NCBI RefSeq assembly: GCF_009674685.1
Contig: NZ_WKJI01000001.1
Location: 806,001-870,000, forward strand
DNA from: Pedobacter puniceum
GTDB lineage: Bacteria; Bacteroidota; Bacteroidia; Sphingobacteriales; Sphingobacteriaceae
Reading direction: 5' to 3'
Length of the DNA: 64,000 nucleotides
The position numbers and the translations under genes are program-made. The notes under the pieces are model-generated. The model had not been told where the DNA came from and ran no database searches. It worked only from the letters and a program-made list of their open reading frames with translations. The first letter of the stretch is position 1. Every line of letters begins with the position of its first letter. Shown here piece by piece: positions 44,170 through 51,486 of this stretch.

Positions 44170-45315
44170 TTAAATTTTAACTAGGTTATTAACGGCTTTT
44201 TCTAAAGTTTCTTGCTTTTTCGCAAAACACAGCCTTAAGGTTTTGTAATCTGTAGTTTTAGAATAAAATGGAGAGGCAGGTATACTGGCTACTTTATATT
44301 CTTTTAACAGTTTTATAGCCATATCGGTATCTTTATCAAAAGATATCTTCTCGTAGCTAACCATTTGAAAATAAGAGCCTTCACAAGGTAATAAAGTTAA
44401 TTTAGTTTCTTGCAATAATTTTCTAAAAAAATCTCTCTTTTCTTGATAAAAGCTAGCCAATCCTAAGTAAACATCGGGTTTTTGCATATACGTATTTATG
44501 GCATATTGCATGGGTGTGTTTACAGAAAATATCTGGAATTGATGTACTTTTCTAAATTCTTTCATCAAAGCTTCTGGGGCGCAGCAATAACCAATTTTCC
44601 ATCCTGTGGTATGGAAAAGTTTTCCGAAACTGGCTGTAACAAAGGTTCTTTCTTTCAGCTCGGGATAAGCTGCTAAGCTTAAATGTTTTCTGCCATCGTA
44701 GGTTAAGTGTTCATAAACTTCATCACTCACGATAATAATATCTGTATTTCTGGTGATATTGATGAGTTCTTTAATATCGGTCTCATTCAGTGTTCTGCCT
44801 GTAGGGTTATGAGGTGAGTTTACGATAATCATTTTTGTATTAGCAGAAACTAGTTTTTTTACCGTACTCCAATCAATTTCATATTCTGGAGGTGCCATTT
44901 CATAAGCCTTAACTAGGCCGCCCAAAAGTCTTACCATGGGCGCATAAGCATCGTAAGCAGGCTCAAAAATAATGACTTCATCATTTGGTCTTAGAATAGC
45001 AGTGATGGCTGTAGAAATGGCTTGCGTACCGCCCGCTGTAATGGTTATCTCTGTTTCCGGATGGTAATATGACTGATGTAAATTTTCTATTTTAGCGCTT
45101 AAAGTTTCTCTTAAAGCTAATAAACCAGGCATTGGAGCATACTGGTTATGGCCTTTTTTCATTTCTTTAAAAACCAGTTCTTTGAGTTTTTCATCACAAT
45201 CAAAATCTGGAAAACCTTGAGATAAATTAATGGCATCATATTCTTGAGCCAAAGCACTCATTACAGAAAAAATAGTCGTAGTAACGTTAGGTAACTTTGA
45301 AATAATATTAATCAC
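44170..45315 (-). CDS. Class I/II aminotransferase, YbdL/methionine aminotransferase-like
   Basis: A 381-residue PLP enzyme when started at GTG 45315 (a TTG at 45339 would add 8). Landmarks: INLSQGFPDFDCDEKLKELV, NQYAPMPGLLALRE, VNSPHNPTGRTLNETDI, VSDEVYEHLTYDG and the PLP-Lys motif ASFGKLFHTTGWKIGYC. YbdL-type enzymes transaminate methionine and glutamine with keto acids, which serves methionine salvage. The downstream omega-amidase would pull the reaction forward. The pairing supports this role. Confidence 0.92.
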   Translation of the reverse strand: MINIISKLPNVTTTIFSVMSALAQEYDAINLSQGFPDFDCDEKLKELVFKEMKKGHNQYAPMPGLLALRETLSAKIENLHQSYYHPETEITITAGGTQAISTAITAILRPNDEVIIFEPAYDAYAPMVRLLGGLVKAYEMAPPEYEIDWSTVKKLVSANTKMIIVNSPHNPTGRTLNETDIKELINITRNTDIIIVSDEVYEHLTYDGRKHLSLAAYPELKERTFVTASFGKLFHTTGWKIGYCCAPEALMKEFRKVHQFQIFSVNTPMQYAINTYMQKPDVYLGLASFYQEKRDFFRKLLQETKLTLLPCEGSYFQMVSYEKISFDKDTDMAIKLLKEYKVASIPASPFYSKTTDYKTLRLCFAKKQETLEKAVNNLVKI

Positions 45316-45407
45316 GAGCTTTAAATTAGAACATCCCAAAATAATATTATTTTTAAACTAACAGAAACCTAATCTTTTTGTTATAGAAGAATTATATAAA
45401 CTAAACC

Positions 45408-46187
45408 ATGGACAATACCATAAGCTATCAATCTAAAGCCAATAAATTATACATCATTTTAGGCGGTTTTTTTATTGCCAATGCCATACTTGCCGAATTT
45501 ATAGGGGTAAAAATATTTTCTGTTGAAGAATCTATAGGCTTTAAAAAGTTTGATATAGATCTTTTTGGGGTAGAGGGTTTATCTTTTAACATGTCTGCAG
45601 GGGTACTAAACTGGCCTTTTGTATTTATCATGACCGATATTATAAATGAATATTATGGTGTTAAAGGCGTAAAATTCTTGTCCTATTTAGGTGCTGCTTT
45701 AATAGCTTTTGCTTTTTTAATGGTAGGTTTTGCCATGTCTTTAAGTCCTGCAGATTTTTGGTTAATCCAAAATATTAACGGAGAAGCTTTAAATATGAAT
45801 AATGCCTTCTCGGCTATTTTTGGGCAAGGTATGTGGATTATTGTAGGCTCTATCACCGCATTTTTAATAGGGCAGGTGGCAGATGTTAGCGTCTTTCATA
45901 AGATAAAGAAACTAACGGGCGAGCGTAATTTATGGCTAAGAGCCACGGGTTCTACCTTAGTTTCGCAACTGATAGATAGCTTTGTAGTTATTTTTATAGC
46001 TTTTTATCTGAACCCACAATACAGCTGGAGTTGGCAAATGGTAGCTGCAATAGGTTTGGTAAATTACACCTATAAGTTTATTGTAGCTTTATTATTAACG
46101 CCTATCTTATATGTTTTACATAGTGTTATTGATAGGTATTTAGGAAAAGATTTGGCGCAGCAATTGATAGCCAAAGCTGCTCAGTAG
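45408..46187 (+). CDS. Queuosine precursor transporter (YhhQ/DUF165)
   Basis: A 259-residue membrane protein with about six spans. Family motifs include IGVKIFSVEE, NWPFVFIMTDIINEYYG, ANFMSLSP-like segments, RNLWLRATGSTLVSQLIDSF and KFIVALLLTPILYVLHSVI. YhhQ imports preQ0/preQ1 for queuosine modification of tRNA. The paired polar residues DIINE and SQLIDS in the spans are characteristic. It is followed 24 bp later by the PAP2 gene on the same strand. Confidence 0.92.
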   Translation: MDNTISYQSKANKLYIILGGFFIANAILAEFIGVKIFSVEESIGFKKFDIDLFGVEGLSFNMSAGVLNWPFVFIMTDIINEYYGVKGVKFLSYLGAALIAFAFLMVGFAMSLSPADFWLIQNINGEALNMNNAFSAIFGQGMWIIVGSITAFLIGQVADVSVFHKIKKLTGERNLWLRATGSTLVSQLIDSFVVIFIAFYLNPQYSWSWQMVAAIGLVNYTYKFIVALLLTPILYVLHSVIDRYLGKDLAQQLIAKAAQ

Positions 46188-46211
46188 TCCTCTATAATAG
46201 CTACAATTAAA

Positions 46212-46904
46212 ATGATTAAAAACACTTATCAAAAGCTGGTTAAAACCTTGCTTTTGCTTTTTTCAGAAACGGCAGTTCTTTTTTTATTATTGTTTACCGC
46301 ACTTATCGTTTTTCTGTTTACTGCAAAAATGGTGTTTATTGATGAACGCCTGGAGTTTGACTTATATGTTTTTAAGCTTTTATCTGGGCATGTAAACCCA
46401 ACTTATACGGCCATCATGCTGTTTTTTACGCAATTGGGTAGCTCGGTAGTTATCACCACAGGAAATATTTTATTGATAGCCTATTTCTTGTTTTTAAAAA
46501 AGCGGCGATGGTTTGCCTTAAAAGTACCCGCGGTATCTTTAAGTAGTTTAGCCTTAATGTTAAGCTTGAAAAGCCTTTTTAACCGACCAAGACCGCTATC
46601 GCCTTTGCTTTACCAAGAGCTAGGCTTAAGTTTCCCGAGCGGACATGCCTTAAGTGCTGTAACTTTTTATGGCTTAATCATCTATTTAATCTCCATCAGC
46701 AGCTTAACCAAACAAACCAAGTTCTTTATTAACAGTCTTTTAGTTTTCATCATCTTTATGGTAGGTTTAAGCAGAATATATCTAAGGGTACATTATACCA
46801 GCGATGTAATTGCCGGTTTTTGTGCTGGTATTTTATGGCTTTGGTTAGCTGTTAAAATATTAAACGGCATTGAGAAATTTAGCAGGAGGGAGTTGGGGGG
46901 GTAG
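46212..46904 (+). CDS. PAP2 superfamily phosphatase
   Basis: A 230-residue membrane protein with five or six spans and the three phosphatase motifs: KSLFNRPRPLSP, SFPSGHALSAVTFYG and RIYLRVHYTSDVIAGF. The Arg, Ser-Gly-His and Arg-His residues needed for catalysis are all present. Such enzymes dephosphorylate undecaprenyl pyrophosphate, phosphatidate or phosphatidylglycerol phosphate. The substrate is not clear. It ends directly at the tandem repeat array. Confidence 0.92.
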   Translation: MIKNTYQKLVKTLLLLFSETAVLFLLLFTALIVFLFTAKMVFIDERLEFDLYVFKLLSGHVNPTYTAIMLFFTQLGSSVVITTGNILLIAYFLFLKKRRWFALKVPAVSLSSLALMLSLKSLFNRPRPLSPLLYQELGLSFPSGHALSAVTFYGLIIYLISISSLTKQTKFFINSLLVFIIFMVGLSRIYLRVHYTSDVIAGFCAGILWLWLAVKILNGIEKFSRRELGG

Positions 46905-47032
46905 TTTGTTAGGTGGTTAGGTGGTTAGTTTGTTGGGTGGTTAGGTGGTTAGTTTGTTAGGTGGTTAGTTTGTTGGGTGGTTAGGTGGTTAGTTTGTTAG
47001 GTGGTTAGTTTGTTGGGTGGTTAGGTGGTTAG
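46901..47032 (+). repeat. Tandem repeats of GTGGTTAG units
   Basis: Built from an 8-mer GTGGTTAG and 16-mers GTGGTTAGTTTGTTAG/GTGGTTAGTTTGTTGG. A higher-order 40-bp unit (8+16+16) is repeated exactly at 46937-46976 and 46977-47016. It starts at the PAP2 stop codon. Not CRISPR: units are contiguous without spacers. Confidence 0.92.
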
Positions 47033-47126
47033 GTTTTATTGATTGATTTTTGATGGATTGAATGAGTGATTAAGCTTTCCTAGATTTTTTAATTTTTCCT
47101 TTTTCCTTTTGAATTTTTCCATGTCG

Positions 47127-47158
47127 TTGCGATGAGGAACGAAGAAGCAATCTATTTT
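47127..47158 (+). repeat. Dispersed repeat, copy 1
   Basis: A 32-bp word starting TTGCGATGAGGAACGAAG and ending CAATCTATTTT, found again unchanged at 47290-47321. Words of this kind are scattered in many Bacteroidota genomes. Confidence 0.85.
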
Positions 47159-47289
47159 TAATTTTTCCTTTTGAATTTTGAATCAGTTGTCGGTTGCCAG
47201 TTTTGAGTTTTTAGTTCTGGGTGTGAATGTTATTGATTGATTTTTGATGGATTGATTTTTGATTGAATGATTAAGAGATTTTTGTGTTA

Positions 47290-47321
47290 TTGCGATGAGG
47301 AACGAAGAAGCAATCTATTTT
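47290..47321 (+). repeat. Dispersed repeat, copy 2
   Basis: Second identical 32-bp copy of the 47127-47158 word, 163 bp downstream, in the same low-complexity DNA. Confidence 0.85.
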
Positions 47322-47548
47322 GAATTTTGAATTTTTAATTTTCACTTTTTAATTTTTCCTTTTGAATTTTCCAAAAAAAACGAAAAATTTTAGTTTTCCA
47401 CACTTGTAAATGTTTGTTTATCAGTGTTATATTTTATTTTTTATTGTTTTAGCCGTGTTTAAGAATTTGCCTGTTTAAAACTCCATATAGAAACTCTTTA
47501 ACTGCTATTTAAATTTGTATTGATTGATGTAATCAGATACAAATAGCT

Positions 47549-48226
47549 ATGAGAAAAATGCCGATATCTTCCGTTTCTATAAGCCAGCGTGGTGTTGTGG
47601 GTATACCTAAATCTAACTCTGAACTTGTTTTTAGGGGAAGATTAATTTTAAAGAATATTTATTTAACCTATCATTTTTCTACCGAGAAAGAATTAAAAAC
47701 GGGTATGCAAATGCCCGAGGATTATTTCTTAGCTATTATTCCTTTTTTAGAGGAAGAGGGTTTAGATGCTGCTCATGAATATTTAAGCTTTAGTGCTGCT
47801 GGTATTGCTATTAAAGGGTTTGAAGGTGGTTACAGTCATTACAGCAGGGAAAAGTTGGCGCTTCTGTACATCATCATTAATTACGAGTTGGGGAGAAAGC
47901 TGCAAATTAATGCTTTAATTAAAGATGAGCTTATTGGTATTAAGAGCATGGCAGATTTGGTAGACTGGGTAAGTAACTATCAAAACGAAAAGGATATGCA
48001 GCGTATTTTAGAAAAAGATAATTTAAGTACAGCTACTGCTAGGCCGCATAAATCTAATCCTATAAGCCCAGATGATTTACTTACCCGAAAGGAGTTGGCT
48101 AGTAAATTAAATATCTCTACCAGAACCATCAGCAGGCATCCCGATAAGTTTGTTCCTATTTTAATAGGTAAGCGTTACCATTACAGTTTGCAAGATAGTT
48201 TAAGGTATAAAAACGTAAAACTTTAG
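47549..48226 (+). CDS. Protein with C-terminal helix-turn-helix, unknown function
   Basis: A 225-residue cytoplasmic protein. The first about 170 residues have no recognised domain; they include a helical part (EDYFLAIIPFLEEEGLDAAH, LALLYIIINYELGRKLQIN). The end reads LLTRKELASKLNISTRTISR, HPDKFVPILIGKRYHYSLQD, a MerR/excisionase-type winged HTH as used by DNA-binding Xis-like proteins. It stands alone between repeat arrays; the 11-bp direct repeats 200 bp downstream could be its target. Not sure; nothing else links them. Confidence 0.7.
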   Translation: MRKMPISSVSISQRGVVGIPKSNSELVFRGRLILKNIYLTYHFSTEKELKTGMQMPEDYFLAIIPFLEEEGLDAAHEYLSFSAAGIAIKGFEGGYSHYSREKLALLYIIINYELGRKLQINALIKDELIGIKSMADLVDWVSNYQNEKDMQRILEKDNLSTATARPHKSNPISPDDLLTRKELASKLNISTRTISRHPDKFVPILIGKRYHYSLQDSLRYKNVKL

Positions 48227-48650
48227 GCTTCATAAACTCAAAAATAGCTATCTCTTATTCCTTCATTCTTAGCTGCCCGGCTAGATAAATCATTCTAAAC
48301 AAGGCTTAATTTCATCCTGGCTAAGCCTAAAAAAATCCTTCATCATTAAGCTTTTAGTTTTTGTCAACTTTTTTGATAAAAAAAGGTCTTAAATCTGTTA
48401 TTTTCTTCAAGCTATGTTCACCCTAGGATCACCCTACTATCACCCTAGGATGAACCTAGCTTAATTGAGCTTTTAAATGATGACACAAGTAGGAAAATAA
48501 TGGACAAAAGATGACAAATTGATACAATTGAGACAGTTTTTAGTCAATAGTGTACATGTTTAGACATAGTATGCCAAAATTCTGGAAGCCTAAAATTAGC
48601 CTCTACTTTTGGGATATGAAGCAATGGAGCTTCTGTAAAATTTATTAAAT
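48227..48650. other. Intergenic region with iteron-like repeats
   Basis: Besides the 11-bp repeats it contains a hairpin AGGCTTA (48303-48309) / TAAGCCT. No coding frame. It may carry the promoter of the 48651 gene, which I could not identify. Confidence 0.55.
48419..48451 (+). repeat. Three 11-bp direct repeats (iteron-like)
   Basis: CACCCTAGGAT (48419-48429), CACCCTACTAT (48430-48440) and CACCCTAGGAT (48441-48451) follow without gaps; outer copies are identical and the middle one differs in two bases. The period of 11 bp is one helical turn. The array is framed by GTTCA before and GAAC after, giving a partial inverted symmetry. Confidence 0.85.
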
Positions 48651-49211
48651 ATGGCTATAAGTCAGAACAACGTTATTACCCACGGTTTAACGGGTAAAAT
48701 TGGAGATTTGCTTGTTTTTAAAAGGCAATTTGGTAAAACAGTAGTTACCAAGATACCTGCAAAAACCACTATTGCACCTACCAGCAACCAAACCGAGGTT
48801 AAAGATAGGTTTACCTTAGCTAGTAAGTTTGCTAAACAAGTATTACAAGACCCTGTATTAAGCTTGCAGTATACTACTATGGCTAAAAAAGGGCAAAGGG
48901 TTTACAATGCAGCTTTTGCCGATTATTTTGTAGCCCCAAGTTTAAGCGACCCTAGAGGTGTTTATGATGGGGGAGTTGGTACCCAATTGGTGATTAAAGC
49001 CATTGATAACTACGAGGTAAAAGAAGTGCAGTTGGCTATTTATGATAGCACCGGCGATTTGGTAGAAGAAGGTAATGCTACTTTACTAATAAGCGGGGTA
49101 GACTGGCAGTTTACATGCACTACTGCTTTTGCCAACCCCACTGGCTGCAAACTTTTATGGAGCGCTACAGATTGGGCTGGCAATACCACAGAACTAGAAA
49201 TTACCGTGTAA
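48651..49211 (+). CDS. Conserved Bacteroidota protein of unknown function
   Basis: A 186-residue protein without a signal peptide. The start MAISQNNVITHGLTGKIGDL and LVFKRQFGKTVVTKIPAKT, with NQTEVKDRFTLASKFAKQVL, is a pattern I associate with uncharacterised Bacteroidota proteins. The C-terminal 90 residues look like a beta-sandwich (VKEVQLAIYDSTGDLVEEGN, LLWSATDWAGNTTELEITV). No catalytic site was recognised. A strong terminator follows directly, so it is a single-gene unit. Function unknown. Confidence 0.75.
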   Translation: MAISQNNVITHGLTGKIGDLLVFKRQFGKTVVTKIPAKTTIAPTSNQTEVKDRFTLASKFAKQVLQDPVLSLQYTTMAKKGQRVYNAAFADYFVAPSLSDPRGVYDGGVGTQLVIKAIDNYEVKEVQLAIYDSTGDLVEEGNATLLISGVDWQFTCTTAFANPTGCKLLWSATDWAGNTTELEITV

Positions 49212-49236
49212 TTTAAAACTTATGCTAAAATTGTGA

Positions 49237-49273
49237 ACGGCTACCAAAGATGATTTGGTAGCCGTATTGTTTT
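49237..49273 (+). terminator. Terminator after the 48651 gene
   Basis: Perfect 12-base arms ACGGCTACCAAA (49237-49248) and TTTGGTAGCCGT (49254-49265) with loop GATGA, then ATTGTTTT. It marks the left edge of the defence island. Confidence 0.9.
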
Positions 49274-49568
49274 GGGGTATTTTTTTTAACTACAAATTAG
49301 AATTTAGATAATATTATTATATTCGTTTGCTTGAAAAATTTAAACATCTATTTACTCGATATAAATGTCTTGATAGTTAATTAGAAAGTGTTTGTGAGCT
49401 GGATATTTTTATAGAGTTTATACAACCGTGTTAGAAAAAGTAGGTTGATAAGTAATGATGTTTTTAGCTGTATATTGAAGACAATATTTTTTGCAATATG
49501 TTATTTATTATAAGAAGGATTTTCGCTTCTATCCCTTACGCTGGATAATGATATAAATTAGTTTTAAA
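49274..49568. other. AT-rich leader of the defence island
   Basis: About 295 bp with no coding frame between the terminator and the HNH gene. It must hold the promoter of the six-gene run, but no full TTG-N19/20-TAnnTTTG match was found. Nothing else was recognised. Confidence 0.55.
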
Positions 49569-50624
49569 ATGATTTTACCAGAATCAAAAGAATTACCTGT
49601 AAATTTATTAGCTGCTTGTTTCAATAAAACTAGTGCTACTTATAAATTTTACTGGCTTCTTTCAATTCTACAAGCAGTTGAAAATGGAACTTTAATAGTT
49701 ACTAAAAGAGAATTGTTTTCGAGAATGATTTCTAATTCTTGGTTTACTGTAAACTATTTTAATGTATCGTTTGGTAAACAAGATTTAATACAAGACGCTA
49801 TTCGCTCAATAAATAGTTTCGAATCCATTACAATTGACGAGAAAAGAGAAATAGTTTTTCAAAAACTTCTTACAACAAAAAATTCAGAAACAGAAAGACT
49901 ACTTTGGCATTTTAATAAAAATGTTCCTCACTGGTTTTTAAGTCCTTGGTTCCCAAAAAAAGAAAATGAAACAGACTCAATTAGAGAAAAAAGAATTTAT
50001 TCTGATTCTCAAAGATTTGAATCAAAAAGTTTATACGCATTATATCAAGATTATATTGAAATAAATCCCTATTGGGTTAATTATTTGATTTCTAATGCAA
50101 GAGTATTGAAGGATTTCTGCTTTTGGAATTTGGCTTTATTTTTACAATCTAAGAATCCAAATGTACCTGATATTCCTAATAAACTAATAAAACCAGCAAC
50201 TAGAAACGGATTAAATAAACAAAGAACTCAATTTTGGGATGTTGTTTTGGATGAATTAGGTTCGGTAAATTGTATTTATACAGGAGAAAAATTAATAAAG
50301 GGAAATTATGCGGTTGAACATTTCATTCCTTATTCATTCGTATCTCACGATTTAATTTGGAACTTGATACCAGCAAATAAATCTTTTAATAGCTCAAAAA
50401 GCAATAAACTACCTATTCTTGATAAGTACTTTGAACCGTTCTATGAGTTGCAAAAAAAAGCTTATGAAATTGTAAGAAGAAGAACGCCTAAGAATAAATT
50501 ACTTGAAGATTATCTGACCGTTTTACAAATTGAGGAAGACAGTATTAATCATGATAAGTTTAAAGAAATAATACAGCCTTTAGTATCAATTGCTTCCAAT
50601 AATGGTTTTGAATTTATGAAATAA
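49569..50624 (+). CDS. HNH endonuclease-domain protein
   Basis: A 351-residue protein. About 230 helical residues with no recognised domain (starting VNLLAACFNKTSATYKFYWL) precede a C-terminal HNH domain: Cys235 in NCIYTGEKLIKG, His251 in VEHFIPYSF, Asn265 in DLIWNLIPANKSFN and Asn279 near KSNKLP. The pattern Y-T-G, then H-x-x-P, then N...N..K resembles HNH_4/Cas9-like HNH modules. Only one Cys is present, so it lacks the paired zinc knuckles. Its stop overlaps the next gene's ATG by one base. It probably cuts DNA as part of defence; the N-terminal part may sense or bind. Confidence 0.85.
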   Translation: MILPESKELPVNLLAACFNKTSATYKFYWLLSILQAVENGTLIVTKRELFSRMISNSWFTVNYFNVSFGKQDLIQDAIRSINSFESITIDEKREIVFQKLLTTKNSETERLLWHFNKNVPHWFLSPWFPKKENETDSIREKRIYSDSQRFESKSLYALYQDYIEINPYWVNYLISNARVLKDFCFWNLALFLQSKNPNVPDIPNKLIKPATRNGLNKQRTQFWDVVLDELGSVNCIYTGEKLIKGNYAVEHFIPYSFVSHDLIWNLIPANKSFNSSKSNKLPILDKYFEPFYELQKKAYEIVRRRTPKNKLLEDYLTVLQIEEDSINHDKFKEIIQPLVSIASNNGFEFMK

Positions 50625-51484
50625 TGCAACAATCTAACCTCCATAGTCATTTAACAGCAAAAAAAAGAGATACACTTTCCTTTCCAGCGAAACTTTTGCT
50701 CAATAAAAACTTATTGGTTGACGATGTTTTGGATTTTGGTTGTGGTTTTGGAAAAGATGTTGAATTACTAAAAGCAAAGGGGATAAATATAGAAGGCTAC
50801 GATAAGTTTTATTTTCCAAATTATCCAAATAAAAAATTCAACACCATTATTTGTTTTTATGTGCTGAATGTTTTGTTACCCGAAGAACAAGCTACAGTTT
50901 TAATGGAGCTCTCGCAATTGTTAAAACCAACTGGAAAGGTTTATATAGCAGTTAGGCGAGATTTGCAATTTGAAGGTTATAGAACACACAAAATTTATCA
51001 AAAGAAAACTTATCAATGTAATGTTGTTTTAAATTCAAAAACATTTTTCAAAAATGAAAATTGCGAAATATATGAATATCAACATTATAACCAAATAAAA
51101 AGAACTGAAAACACAGATTGTCCATTTTGTAATCCCAATTCTGAACATGAACTTATAGTGGAGTCCGCAACCGCTTATGCCATCTATGATAAATTTCCTG
51201 TAAATGATGGTCACGTGTTGATTATACCAAAAAAGCATTGTTCCAATTATTTTGATTTATCTTTCAAAGAACAAGCAGCTTGTATCTTTATGTTGAATAA
51301 ATTGAAGGAAGTAGTTGCAGCAAAGTTCAAACCAGATGGGTTTAATGTTGGAATTAATATTGGTGAAAAAGCTGGTCAAACTGTTAATCACGTTCACATA
51401 CATTTGATCCCAAGATATGATGGAGATGTAGAAGAACCAAGAGGCGGCGTCAGAGGTGTAATTCCTAACAAACAGAAATATTAA
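50624..51484 (+). CDS. Methyltransferase-HIT hydrolase fusion
   Basis: A 286-residue fusion. Residues about 10-150 form a Rossmann methyltransferase domain: motif I DFGCGFGKD (37-45), the acidic SAM residue in EGYDKF, and FNTIICFYVLNVLLPEE. No NPPY or DPPY motif is present, so it does not look like an adenine or cytosine-N4 DNA methyltransferase. Residues about 163-286 form a HIT domain: CPFC (166-169), DGHVLIIPKKHCSNYFDL, and the histidine triad HVHIHL (His256, 258, 260). HIT enzymes hydrolyse nucleotidyl phosphoramidates and related bonds. It overlaps the HNH gene and ends 2 bp before jetA, so it is co-transcribed with Wadjet. The chemistry is unknown. Confidence 0.88.
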   Translation: MQQSNLHSHLTAKKRDTLSFPAKLLLNKNLLVDDVLDFGCGFGKDVELLKAKGINIEGYDKFYFPNYPNKKFNTIICFYVLNVLLPEEQATVLMELSQLLKPTGKVYIAVRRDLQFEGYRTHKIYQKKTYQCNVVLNSKTFFKNENCEIYEYQHYNQIKRTENTDCPFCNPNSEHELIVESATAYAIYDKFPVNDGHVLIIPKKHCSNYFDLSFKEQAACIFMLNKLKEVVAAKFKPDGFNVGINIGEKAGQTVNHVHIHLIPRYDGDVEEPRGGVRGVIPNKQKY

Positions 51485-51486
51485 TA

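Larger units (their letters stand above)
47033..47548. other. Low-complexity intergenic region
   Basis: About 500 bp of AT-rich word repeats (TTTTTAATTTTTCCTTTTGAA, TGATTGATTTTTGATGG) that also occur after argS. Apart from the two dispersed repeats there is no gene, RNA or terminator that I can support. Confidence 0.65.

Noticed and set aside
46901-47032. Possible CRISPR array
   Set aside because: Units are 8 and 16 bp and directly joined; no spacers, no cas genes.
48419-48451. Possible replication origin or plasmid iteron set
   Set aside because: Only three copies and no replication initiator gene nearby; kept as an unexplained repeat instead.
50624-51484. Restriction-modification DNA methyltransferase paired with the HNH gene
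   Set aside because: No NPPY, DPPY or PCQ catalytic motif and no target-recognition domain; the HIT domain points to nucleotide chemistry.
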